Shown in pieces: positions 27,777-35,016 of a DNA stretch of 43,336 bases. This DNA is from Gammaproteobacteria bacterium (GTDB lineage Bacteria > Pseudomonadota > Gammaproteobacteria > Pseudomonadales > Azotimanducaceae), in assembly GCA_028821125.1 (NCBI GenBank), contig JAPPHD010000134.1:1-43336 (forward strand), given 5' to 3'. Below the pieces are notes generated by a model. The model did not search any database. It was not told the DNA's origin and saw only the letters and a list, made by a program, of their open reading frames with translations. The position numbers were made by a program, and so were the translations under genes. Positions within the stretch are counted from its first letter, which is position 1; each line of letters opens with the position of its first letter.

Positions 27777-28739
27777 ATGTCGCTCGGTACACGCCCCTAT
27801 GAGCAGGGTCTGCACGATCTCGGCAACGGCGGCTACGCCTGGCTGCAACCGGACGGAGGCTGGGGCTGGAGCAACGCCGGGCTGATTGTCGACGGCGATG
27901 AATGCCTGGTCGTCGACACCCTGTTCGACAAGCCGCTCACCCGAGACATGCTCAAGGCCATGCGCGGCGCCGAACCCGGCGCCACCGCTTCGTTCGACTA
28001 CCTGGTGAACACCCACGCCAACGCCGATCACTGCAACGGCAATGAGCTCGTGGGCGATGCCGAGATCATCGCTTCTCGCGCCTGTGCCGAGGAACTGGCC
28101 CGGGAAGACCCCGGAATGCTGCAGCGTCTCATGGAACAGGCGCCCGAAATGGGCGAAGTGGGCGAGTTCTTCGTTTACTGTTTCAGCGCGTTCGACTTCC
28201 GCGACATCAACCGTGCCCTGCCCACGCGCACCTTCGACGACACGCTCGACGTCACGGTCGGGAACAAGACGGTGCATCTCAAGCAGGTCGGCCCGGCGCA
28301 TACCCGGGGCGATGTGCTCGCGTTCGTACCCGCCGATGCGCTCATCTTCACCGGCGACATCCTGTTCATCGAAGGGCATCCCATCATCTGGGCCGGGCCG
28401 GTGGGGAACTGGGTCGATGCCTGCGATTACATGCTGGGGCTCGATGTCGAGACCGTGGTGCCGGGCCACGGGCCGATCACGGACAAGCGCGGCATCGAAG
28501 CGATGCGCGCCTATCTGGTCTATGTCACCGAACAGGCGCGCCTTCGATTCGACGCGGGGATGGGGGTAATGGAAGCGGCGCTGGACATTTCCCTTGCGGA
28601 CTACGATTCATGGGGCGATGCGGAGCGGATCGTCGTCAACGTCGCCACCCTGTACAAGGAGTTCGCCGGCGACCCCACACCCGGGGACATTACAGAGATG
28701 TTCGCCATGATGGCCGCCGTGCACAGGAACCGGCGCTGA
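27777..28739 (+). CDS. MBL-fold metallo-hydrolase
   Basis: The 320-residue protein has the metallo-beta-lactamase fold. The metal motif reads THANADHCNGN, with His80, Asn82, Asp84 and His85, so the second His of HxHxDH is Asn, a variant seen in a known subgroup. Further ligands are His175 (GPAHTRGD), Asp194 (IFTGDILF) and His231 (VPGHGP). Substrate unknown; such proteins cleave thioesters, esters or lactones. GAGGAG lies 8 bases before the ATG. Divergent from the acyltransferase across 130 bases and convergent with the LLM oxidoreductase. Confidence 0.88.
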   Translation: MSLGTRPYEQGLHDLGNGGYAWLQPDGGWGWSNAGLIVDGDECLVVDTLFDKPLTRDMLKAMRGAEPGATASFDYLVNTHANADHCNGNELVGDAEIIASRACAEELAREDPGMLQRLMEQAPEMGEVGEFFVYCFSAFDFRDINRALPTRTFDDTLDVTVGNKTVHLKQVGPAHTRGDVLAFVPADALIFTGDILFIEGHPIIWAGPVGNWVDACDYMLGLDVETVVPGHGPITDKRGIEAMRAYLVYVTEQARLRFDAGMGVMEAALDISLADYDSWGDAERIVVNVATLYKEFAGDPTPGDITEMFAMMAAVHRNRR

Positions 28740-28745
28740 GGGCGG

Positions 28746-28797
28746 CGCCCCGGCAAGAGATAGGCGAGGGGCAATCGCAGGTAGCGAAGCCGGGGCG
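28746..28797. terminator. 9-bp inverted repeat between convergent genes
   Basis: CGCCCCGGC at 28746-28754 pairs perfectly with GCCGGGGCG at 28789-28797, separated by 34 bases. It lies between the ends of the MBL and LLM genes and could serve as a two-way transcript end, though there is no T-run. Confidence 0.4.
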
Positions 28798-28841
28798 ACG
28801 CCCCGCTCAGCCTCTCGGAGCTTGTCGGCGACAGCCCCGGA

Positions 28842-29765
28842 TCAGTACGGGCCGCCTACTTCGGAACGGATGGCCTCGAACAGTTCCGCGAGCTTGTCGA
28901 CGATCGCGTCCACGCTGCGGAAACCGGCCTGAAAAATCGCCGTGGCATTCAACGCGCCCCATTCGAAGCCCATCCCGGCGACGCTGGAAGCCCGCCGCAG
29001 CACCGCATCCCGATCGCCGTAGAAGCCCTTGCCCGCATCGTCCCGCGGCGGTACGTCGAGCATCATCTGCAGGCCGATGGCGGCAGGGTCGCGCCCGGCG
29101 GCCTGCGCGTGCTCGTGAATCGTGCGGATCATCGCCTCGGCCCGTTTCGGGTCTTCCAGCGCCGTCGCCAGCCAGCCGTCGCCCAAGCGGCCGACCCGTT
29201 CCAGGGCCCTGGGTGCGAATCCGCCGATCCAGATGGGGAGGCTGCCGCCCTGTGGAGGCTTCGGCTCCATGGCCATGGCGGTGGAACTGTAGAACTCCCC
29301 CTCGAAATCGATGCGTTCGTCGCCCCAGCAGGCACGCAGCACGGCGATGGCTTCGTCCATGCGCCGCCCCCGATTGCCGAAATCTTCCTCCAGCGCGTCG
29401 TATTCGGACGCCTGCCAGCCGACGCCCACACCGAGCCGCATGCGCCCGCCCGATAGCGTGTCCAGGGTGCTGACCTGCTTGGCCACCAGCACAGGCTGGC
29501 GCTGGGGCAGCACCAGCACCTCAGTGCCCAAGCCGATGCGCTCGGTGACCGCGGCGACGTAGGCCAGTGTCGTCACCGCCTCCAGAATGGGCATGCGGGC
29601 CGGATAGATGGGTGGCGCGCGGTCCGGCACCGGGTAACCCATCACCACGTGATCGAACATGTCCAGTTGATCGAAACCGATGTTTTCTATGGCCTTGGCA
29701 AGCCGGGCGACCGCTTCGGGCCCTTCCCGGTAGGCGACGCTCGGGAACTCGACGGACAGTTTCAT
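28842..29765 (-). CDS. LLM-class (luciferase-like) flavin oxidoreductase
   Basis: A 307-residue TIM-barrel oxidoreductase of the luciferase-like family that uses reduced FMN or F420. Diagnostic parts are GFDQLDMFDHV near the start, ERIGLGTEVLVLPQRQPVLVAKQVSTLDTLSGGRMRLGVGVGW, and LPIWIGGFAPRALERVGRLGDGW. Such proteins resemble the TIGR03619-type group usually annotated F420-dependent; cofactor choice cannot be read here. GGAAG precedes the ATG. Likely an oxidation in degradation of small organic molecules; substrate unknown. It borders the foreign-looking operon that follows. Confidence 0.87.
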   Translation of the reverse strand: MKLSVEFPSVAYREGPEAVARLAKAIENIGFDQLDMFDHVVMGYPVPDRAPPIYPARMPILEAVTTLAYVAAVTERIGLGTEVLVLPQRQPVLVAKQVSTLDTLSGGRMRLGVGVGWQASEYDALEEDFGNRGRRMDEAIAVLRACWGDERIDFEGEFYSSTAMAMEPKPPQGGSLPIWIGGFAPRALERVGRLGDGWLATALEDPKRAEAMIRTIHEHAQAAGRDPAAIGLQMMLDVPPRDDAGKGFYGDRDAVLRRASSVAGMGFEWGALNATAIFQAGFRSVDAIVDKLAELFEAIRSEVGGPY

Positions 29766-29869
29766 GGGCTTGCTTCCCCGTTGTCTTGCGCCGGGCGATC
29801 GGCGCGAAGCGGCAACTCTATACGCGCAGTGCTCGTTGTTCCATCGCCGTTCAAGCGGCCTCGCTTCCG

Positions 29870-29890
29870 GGGGCGCAGAGTCTTCGCCCC
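29870..29890 (-). terminator. Hairpin after the three-gene operon
   Basis: GGGGCG at 29870-29875 pairs with CGCCCC at 29885-29890 around 9 bases, starting 2 bases beyond the stop codon of the last operon gene. No T-run follows, so termination strength is uncertain. Confidence 0.35.
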
Positions 29891-29891
29891 G

Positions 29892-30707
29892 TTAGTAACA
29901 GAGATAGTCGAAGTCGGCTCGTTGGCTGTACATGAGGTCTTCAGCCGACAATTCGACCGCAGTGCCCAGCAATACCTCCGGATCGCCCCAACGATAGCCG
30001 GTTGGCCAAGGGACCTTTGCCAGTTCCTGCTGTAGCTCGCGATGGATTTCTTCTCTGGTGGCTTCTCGGTCTTGCTTGTTGCGCATCACTGCGATCATGG
30101 AGATTTTCCGATCCACCACCGACCAATCGGGAACTGCCCGAAAGCGAATTTGGGCCAGAGATCGATATACCTTTCCCGGCAGTGATTGCCCTTTCGAATG
30201 ACGGGACCAGACACGTTCCCGAAATCTGGCGATTGCTCGATCGAAATCATCCGGGAAAGCGAACTGACCGAACTTGCGTTCGAGAGCCGCTGCAAACCTG
30301 ATACGGCCCTGTTCCGATGAGAATCCATCCTGCCGCTTCCACTGTGCGACAAGATTCTTCTCGACCGTCATTACACGGCGAAGATCCGCGAAAACATTCT
30401 CTTCAGTAGTCTCTACCTCGGCAAAATAAGGCCGGCGGCCACGCCTGACATCAGGCAGTTGGCGATCGCAAACCCTGATGAGGGGACAAACCGTCAGGTA
30501 GTGGCGTCCTCCAGTTCGACGGACGATGTCACAGGTTTGGCTGATCGCAACCAGTCCGAGGACGCCTTCCGTTTGTTCCCTGGCGTCAAAAGCGTCGTCG
30601 CCGCCGGGGACACCCGCTAGCAGAAACCCCCCAACGTCCAGTGCAAAGTCGCCCTGGCGCCATTGCCTGAGCGCGTCGTCCGACGCCGACTGTTCCTCGT
30701 CCGCCAA
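29892..30707 (-). CDS. Hypothetical protein with SQTCDIV motif, third gene of accessory operon
   Basis: The 271-residue soluble product has the phrase GVLGLVAISQTCDIVRR at about 48-64 and then a beta-rich YLTVCPLIRV. Later come FADLRRVMTVEKNLVAQW and RFAAALERKFGQFAFPDDFDRAI. The SQ-x-CD motif with a following VCPL strand recalls, from memory, uncharacterised proteins in variable genomic regions; the Cys and Asp may be functional. No signal or membrane segment. The start is TTG 30707, the only available one near the operon spacing, with AAGG upstream; it begins 11 bases after the helix-turn-helix gene. Third-position GC is visibly lower than in flanking genes. Function unknown. Confidence 0.75.
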   Translation of the reverse strand: MADEEQSASDDALRQWRQGDFALDVGGFLLAGVPGGDDAFDAREQTEGVLGLVAISQTCDIVRRTGGRHYLTVCPLIRVCDRQLPDVRRGRRPYFAEVETTEENVFADLRRVMTVEKNLVAQWKRQDGFSSEQGRIRFAAALERKFGQFAFPDDFDRAIARFRERVWSRHSKGQSLPGKVYRSLAQIRFRAVPDWSVVDRKISMIAVMRNKQDREATREEIHRELQQELAKVPWPTGYRWGDPEVLLGTAVELSAEDLMYSQRADFDYLCY

Positions 30708-30718
30708 TTCCGCGCACC

Positions 30719-31477
30719 TTAACCGCGTTCCAAACGCCTTTTTTGCGATCTGGGCATCGGTTCATCCGGCAGCGGTTCGATCGTTTCAGACCCATCTGCG
30801 CCATCGTGTGTAATGATTGATCGAAACGTCCCTGTCCTGAGCCCCGCATCCGATTCCTGCGCCGCTGCGAATGGTCGGGATACACCCCGACCCAGCGTGT
30901 TTCGCGCGTTTGCGTACTGAGCCGCCTTGACCAGCCCTAATGCTGTCAGTCCGGACTCCGAGGGTGCATCGAGTCCTGCAGCATTCAATTCGGCCGAGCC
31001 GCGATCCGCGAATCTCAAGACCTTCAATGTCTCGGCGACATGATGCCGATTGACTTTCCTGATTCGGCCTCCCTTCACCCAGTTGTGAATGGTTCTCCGG
31101 TCGACGTTCAACAGGTCGGCGAGACTTGTCCAGTTCAACCCGGTCAAGCGACGAATTTCAAAAAGGTTGCCGTGAGCGTCAACGGTACTTTCCGACACTC
31201 TGAGCAAGTCGGCGTGGCCTGAATCGGATACCCCGTCGAATATGCTGGACCGAGAGGTAGACCGAGTCGGAAACATCCACGCCAATCGTTCCAGATTTTC
31301 CCAGGAGTCCTCCCGCAAGGATGACGACCACCCCTGATCAAGCCTGCGCCCGACCAGGCTGATGTACGGATCAGATACTATGATTGACAAGGTAGTCTCC
31401 GATTCCGACATCCCCACAGATCGAAACGAGACCGCTCCCTTCGTCGCGGGACCCGGCGCTACAGCAGTTTCATTCAT
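30719..31477 (-). CDS. Helix-turn-helix protein, second gene of accessory operon
   Basis: The 252-residue product has a DNA-binding-like helix-turn-helix at about 107-145, LTGLNWTSLADLLNVDRRTIHNWVKGGRI, where an XRE/MerR-style recognition helix is evident (RRTIHNWV). The N-terminal 100 residues are Ser-rich and the C-terminal 100 polar and likely flexible, ending in a basic tail (RSQKRRLERG). Its ATG overlaps the stop of the TIGR04255 gene (ATGA), so translation is coupled. It may autoregulate the operon through the direct repeats at 32321-32342. It could instead be an antitoxin-type partner. The longer open frame with a GTG start is rejected because the ATG overlap is a better fit. Confidence 0.78.
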   Translation of the reverse strand: MNETAVAPGPATKGAVSFRSVGMSESETTLSIIVSDPYISLVGRRLDQGWSSSLREDSWENLERLAWMFPTRSTSRSSIFDGVSDSGHADLLRVSESTVDAHGNLFEIRRLTGLNWTSLADLLNVDRRTIHNWVKGGRIRKVNRHHVAETLKVLRFADRGSAELNAAGLDAPSESGLTALGLVKAAQYANARNTLGRGVSRPFAAAQESDAGLRTGTFRSIITHDGADGSETIEPLPDEPMPRSQKRRLERG

Positions 31478-32274
31478 ACCTGAGCCCCACAAGCCTTCAG
31501 GAACGCATCGTTGACAACCCAGCGAAAGAAACCATAGGAACGGGTCGCCAATTCGGTGACATGCGTGGCGATTTTATCCGAATCGAATTTCCGCGGGTCC
31601 GGAAATTCCAGATACGCATCGGTGTCCAGAAACCAGCACGGCGCCGCCACAGGTGGCATCAGTTCCGGCTCGTGGGTCTGATTGGGGGGCATGAATCCCC
31701 AACGCGCCGTTATTGGACCAGCCTCGGTGGCTGCGCTTACCTCACTCCAGGTGCGACTGATGTTCTTGAGGCGCATGCCAGTACACAAGCCCAGCACCTC
31801 CGGGCGAACAAGGCGCGGAAGGTCATCCAGTAGTTCTCCCTGCAATCGGTCCACGTAACGTATCCCGACGCGGGTCATGAAGCTGGGATCTACTGTTGCC
31901 TGCAAGGCTTTCGAGACGGCTGCCGTTCGATCAATGAAGTCTTGACGGCCCGCATAGGCTCTGGTTTCCAGCGCGAGAAAGTTCGTGGTCAGCGACACGC
32001 GCCACCCACCATCGGCGTCCATGAACCTCCAATTTGGATATGTAGTCTGCTTTGCGCCGTCCGGCCCCATTTGCAGAACAAGATTCCGGTCCTGATTGGA
32101 CAATGGATATCGCGATCTGATCAGTTCCTGGAATTCAGCGATATAGTCAACCTTGGCGATCGAAAGCACTTCCGGAAATCTGATCTGTACGAGCACGCCC
32201 GAGAGAGGCGTTGCTGGAAGCGGCACGCTCGGAGGAACCTTTCCCTCAAACGGGTCCTCTTTGGAAAAGGTCAT
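31474..32274 (-). CDS. TIGR04255-like protein, first gene of accessory operon
   Basis: The 266-residue product fits the sporadically distributed TIGR04255 family. Near the N-terminus PLSGVLVQIRFPEVLSI is followed by FQELIRSRYP, then NWRFMDADGGWRVSLTTNFLALETRAY at about 81-107, and RVGIRYVDRL at 135-144. These are the conserved blocks as I remember them. The family has no established biochemical function and occurs in variable regions. The ATG has only a weak ribosome site. Codon use is clearly less GC-biased than in the adjacent SRPBCC and LLM genes, pointing to horizontal acquisition of the three-gene unit. Confidence 0.82.
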   Translation of the reverse strand: MTFSKEDPFEGKVPPSVPLPATPLSGVLVQIRFPEVLSIAKVDYIAEFQELIRSRYPLSNQDRNLVLQMGPDGAKQTTYPNWRFMDADGGWRVSLTTNFLALETRAYAGRQDFIDRTAAVSKALQATVDPSFMTRVGIRYVDRLQGELLDDLPRLVRPEVLGLCTGMRLKNISRTWSEVSAATEAGPITARWGFMPPNQTHEPELMPPVAAPCWFLDTDAYLEFPDPRKFDSDKIATHVTELATRSYGFFRWVVNDAFLKACGAQV

Positions 32275-32320
32275 AACGCCAAGCTCTGATCAACTCCAGG
32301 ACCCACATGCTAGGGGAAAC

Positions 32321-32342
32321 AAAGTGGGAAATAAAGTGGGAA
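32321..32342 (-). promoter_or_regulatory. Direct repeat upstream of the accessory operon, possible operator
   Basis: AAAGTGGGAA occurs at 32321-32330 and 32333-32342, a 12-base period. On the coding strand this is TTCCCACTTT twice, just upstream of a weak -10-like TAGCAT and 47 bases before the TIGR04255 start. Spacing of about one helical turn is typical for a protein binding side by side on one face of DNA, such as the operon's own helix-turn-helix protein. Confidence 0.45.
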
Positions 32343-32377
32343 GTTTTCCATGTCCCTGTACCCCGCTCAGCGACCTG

Positions 32378-32839
32378 TCAGACTTGCGAAACACCGTGGA
32401 AGGCTTCGGAACGGCGTTTCAGTGCTTCGGCTGTTTCGTCGAATCCGGTGACGATCAGTTTCCGGAACAGCAGCATGATGAGCGGCGTGAGGAGGCCGCT
32501 GAACAGGTCGGTAGTCTGGTAGCTGCAACTCGCCTCGGTGAGCGCCGTGACGCGCTGTTCCTTGCTTGAGTACAGCAGGAAGCGGGCCAGCACCTTGGTG
32601 TCCCACTCCAGCCGACAGGGCGGCTCCACTGTTCGCACCCATTCCTTGCGGTCCATGCTGTAGGGGCCCATGACGATGTGCATGTGGATTGGCGAGCCCA
32701 CCTGAAAGTCGGTTTCGAGCCGCGTCGTGAAAGGGTTCCACTCGCCGTATGACTTCGCGTCGGTCAACACCTCCCAGACGACGGCGGCGGGAGCGTCGAT
32801 GCGCGTGGCTTCGGAAGACTCCAGTATGCGTTCGAACAC
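32378..32839 (-). CDS. SRPBCC (START-like) domain protein
   Basis: The 153-residue product has the helix-grip fold of polyketide-cyclase/START-type proteins: IDAPAAVVWEVLTDAKSYGEWNPF, then GSPIHMHIVMG and EPPCRLEWDT, and a C-terminal helix ending ETAEALKRRSEAFHG. These proteins bind a lipid-like or hydrophobic ligand in a central cavity; no ligand can be inferred. GTG 32839 is chosen because GGAG lies 7 bases before it and the family starts close to this point; the longer frame upstream is unlikely. Composition is normal for this genome. Confidence 0.85.
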   Translation of the reverse strand: MFERILESSEATRIDAPAAVVWEVLTDAKSYGEWNPFTTRLETDFQVGSPIHMHIVMGPYSMDRKEWVRTVEPPCRLEWDTKVLARFLLYSSKEQRVTALTEASCSYQTTDLFSGLLTPLIMLLFRKLIVTGFDETAEALKRRSEAFHGVSQV

Positions 32840-33012
32840 TTTTCTACTCCCAGGCGTGCCCACGGCAGTTCGAGGTGGGCATGAGTCCCCGGCAAGTGCC
32901 GACGTTCGTTCGCGGAATCCGTCCAATCCCGCTTTTCGCGGACATCGTTGCCAAACCTGTCAAGTTCACTCCCGTTCGCCGATTTCTAGCCCGACCGGTA
33001 CCGGCATCATGG

Positions 33013-33990
33013 TCACAGTGCCGATACCCACTGCTCTGCCTGCTCCCAGAGCCGCGCGGCCACTTCCCGGTTCGTCGTCGTCGGCCCGGCCTCGCCGATT
33101 CCGCAGCGCTCATAGTACCGTCCGCCCTGCAGCGGTTTCCGGCTCGCACACATGATGGACGTCTGCGCGCCCTGTTCCGGCCGCAGCAGGATGGGCGCAT
33201 CGAGCCTGGGGATCACCCTCCGCAAAGGCGCCGCCAGCGAATCTTCCGGAATTTCAAGCCGGGTCAGGTTGGTGGAAACCGAGCCGGGATCCACGGCGAA
33301 GGCCTGCAGGTTGTGTTCCACGGCAAACCGCCTTTGCAGCTCAAATGTGAAATGCGCCAGCGCCAGCTTCGAGCGGCCGTAGGCATCCCAGGCATCGTAG
33401 ACCGGCGGCGGCGAGAACAGGCTCTCGTTGCTGACCGTTTCGTGCAGGTGGGAGACGACGTTGAGAATGCGGGCATCGCCGCTCTGACGCGCGCCTCGTT
33501 TGAGCGCCGGCAGGAGCAGCCTCGTCAGGTGAAACGGGCCGAGATAGTTCGTCCGCCAGTGAATTTCGAACCCGTCCCGGGACGGCGGAGGCACCTTCTT
33601 TCGCGCAAATACGCCCTTGTGGACGCCGGCGTTGTTGATCAACACATGCAGCCCCCCGTTGTGGGCTTCGGTGTACCAGTCGGCGAATGTCGCAACACTT
33701 CCCGCATCGGTCAGGTCCAGGCGCCGCACCGTGACCCGGCCCGAATCCTGGCGACTCTCTTCAAGGTCCTGGCGAAACGACTTCTCGAGTGCAGGAGCGT
33801 CGCGAAGGCAGGTGGCCACTACGTCCGCGCCCCAACGCGCCAGCGTCCGGGCTGTCTCGTAACCGATCGACCCTGGTGAAGACCCGGTCACAACGATTCG
33901 ACGCCCACACAGGTCCACCCGTTCCGCCATCGGCTTCGGGCGGAACAGACGGTAGACATGGCCAATGCCCTTGACGATCGAACTGGGCAT
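33013..33990 (-). CDS. Short-chain dehydrogenase/reductase (retinol-dehydrogenase-like)
   Basis: A 325-residue SDR. The cofactor loop TGSSPGSIGYETA is at about 35-47, NNAG at 119-122, and the catalytic YGRSK has Tyr204 and Lys208, with LNVVSHLH before it. Length and the PVYDAWDAYGRSKLA block fit the retinol-dehydrogenase-like/WWOX-type subgroup. It oxidises or reduces an alcohol or ketone with NAD(P). ATG 33990 is preferred because a GGAGG lies 10 bases upstream; a TTG start at 34089 would add 33 residues of low-complexity sequence. The loop TGSSPGSIG carries an inserted residue relative to the classical TGxxxGxG. Confidence 0.88.
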   Translation of the reverse strand: MPSSIVKGIGHVYRLFRPKPMAERVDLCGRRIVVTGSSPGSIGYETARTLARWGADVVATCLRDAPALEKSFRQDLEESRQDSGRVTVRRLDLTDAGSVATFADWYTEAHNGGLHVLINNAGVHKGVFARKKVPPPSRDGFEIHWRTNYLGPFHLTRLLLPALKRGARQSGDARILNVVSHLHETVSNESLFSPPPVYDAWDAYGRSKLALAHFTFELQRRFAVEHNLQAFAVDPGSVSTNLTRLEIPEDSLAAPLRRVIPRLDAPILLRPEQGAQTSIMCASRKPLQGGRYYERCGIGEAGPTTTNREVAARLWEQAEQWVSAL

Positions 33991-34128
33991 GCGAACAAAT
34001 CCCTCCACAGGACCCGGGGGCAATGGCCAACTCCAGGTTGGCGCAGTGACCGGCACCGGTTTTTCGTACCTCGGCAGACCGCCGGACAACTGACGACAGG
34101 GCGGCCAAGCTCGGCCAATCCTGCTGCC

Positions 34129-34533
34129 TCAGGCCGAACGCCGCTCCTTTGCAAGCGATTCGAACCGGCCGATGAATTCCTCCTGGCCCACTTTTCGGGC
34201 GGCAGCGGCAACCAGCTGTTCGGCTAGTGCCGCCGGCTCCGGCTGGGAACCGGCATTGCATTTCAGCATCGCCACGCTCGCGGTCAAGGCCGTACGCTTG
34301 TTTGCATCGTTGAATGGATGCCCGACCGCAATCGCGTAAGCCCACAATGCCGACAACCGCCAAGGGTCGCGATAGTCGGGGTCAAAGTGAGCGTGATTGT
34401 AGATGCGTTCGACGGTTGCCGACAGCGATGCTCCCATGCGCAGGCCGGGAAGGCCTCCGTCGCGTTGCAGTACGAGTTCGTGAATATTGAATATTTCCTC
34501 TTCGGAAAGGACAACTATCTGGCTGCGAGCCAT
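34129..34533 (-). CDS. doc: Doc/Fic-type toxin
   Basis: The 134-residue product carries the Doc signature HPFNDANKRTAL from residue 72, with the catalytic-type His72 and the NKR anion loop intact. P1 Doc phosphorylates EF-Tu and stops translation; other Fic proteins AMPylate. The intact motif suggests an active toxin. Its ATG lies within the end of the antitoxin gene (19-base overlap), the usual phd-doc arrangement with the antitoxin first. Codon use is less GC-biased than the SDR gene downstream. Confidence 0.9.
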   Translation of the reverse strand: MARSQIVVLSEEEIFNIHELVLQRDGGLPGLRMGASLSATVERIYNHAHFDPDYRDPWRLSALWAYAIAVGHPFNDANKRTALTASVAMLKCNAGSQPEPAALAEQLVAAAARKVGQEEFIGRFESLAKERRSA

Positions 34534-34754
34534 GTGATCGCATCTCCATATTCGTCGATCACCTGAGCGACGGCTGTTCTGACTTCAACAGGGTCTGCGA
34601 CTATCAACTCAAAGGCTTCGTTAGGGACGTAAAAGCCCTGCAACTCGTTGTTCCTGAGGATTCCGACCGGCTTGCCGGTCTGACTGGCCTCTTCCATCAC
34701 ACGAGCCGGAGATTGCTTGAGCCGAGACACTGTTACCAATTTGTGAGCATTCAT
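34515..34754 (-). CDS. phd: Phd/YefM-type antitoxin
   Basis: A 79-residue protein starting MNAHKLVTVSRLKQSPARVMEEA, the DNA-binding N-terminal fold of Phd/YefM, followed by the NNELQGFYVPNEAFE strand. The C-terminal helix should neutralise Doc. ATG 34754 is preferred over an upstream TTG at 34769. Phd proteins bind their own promoter and autoregulate, which fits the cluster of GTAC-containing sites further upstream at 34853-34891. It is transcribed ahead of doc. Confidence 0.85.
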   Translation of the reverse strand: MNAHKLVTVSRLKQSPARVMEEASQTGKPVGILRNNELQGFYVPNEAFELIVADPVEVRTAVAQVIDEYGDAITWLAAR

Positions 34755-34786
34755 GAGCAGGTCTACCAATTCGTTTGATGTTCGGA

Positions 34787-34814
34787 TTTGAGGTTTGAGG
34801 TTTGAGGTTTGAGG
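34787..34814. repeat. Four perfect copies of the heptamer TTTGAGG
   Basis: Four contiguous 7-base units, starting 32 bases upstream of the phd start. It lies between the possible operator region and the gene, so copy-number changes would alter promoter spacing or leader length in steps of 7. Not a CRISPR: unit too short and no spacers. Confidence 0.9.
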
Positions 34815-34852
34815 TCTTACGTTTCAGGTTTTCAATGATTTGCTTCGTGTCA

Positions 34853-34891
34853 AAGTACTAAATTACGTACTTGGAACTAAACTTAGTACTT
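34853..34891 (-). promoter_or_regulatory. Phd operator/promoter candidate
   Basis: AAGTACTAA at 34853-34861 and TTAGTACTT at 34883-34891 form a perfect inverted pair, with a further GTACTT at 34867-34872 between them. A -35-like TTGACA (34848-34853, minus strand) overlaps the left arm, but no good -10 is found 16-18 bases downstream. The AT-rich block contrasts with flanking DNA. Confidence 0.4.
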
Positions 34892-35016
34892 ATTGAGAGG
34901 CGTTGCAAGGCCGGAGTCAAAAACGCGCAACAGAACGCGCGCCATCGAAGCTGCACGGAGCCTGTGGCGGCACTGCGTCCCTTGCCAATGGGCGGGCTAT
35001 TCCCGGCGGGCCGCAG

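Noticed and set aside
31474-31492. Earlier GTG start for the helix-turn-helix gene
   Set aside because: The ATG at 31477 overlaps the previous stop in the classic ATGA manner and needs no extra residues.
34787-34814. CRISPR-like repeat
   Set aside because: Units are 7 bases and contiguous with no spacers; no cas genes nearby.
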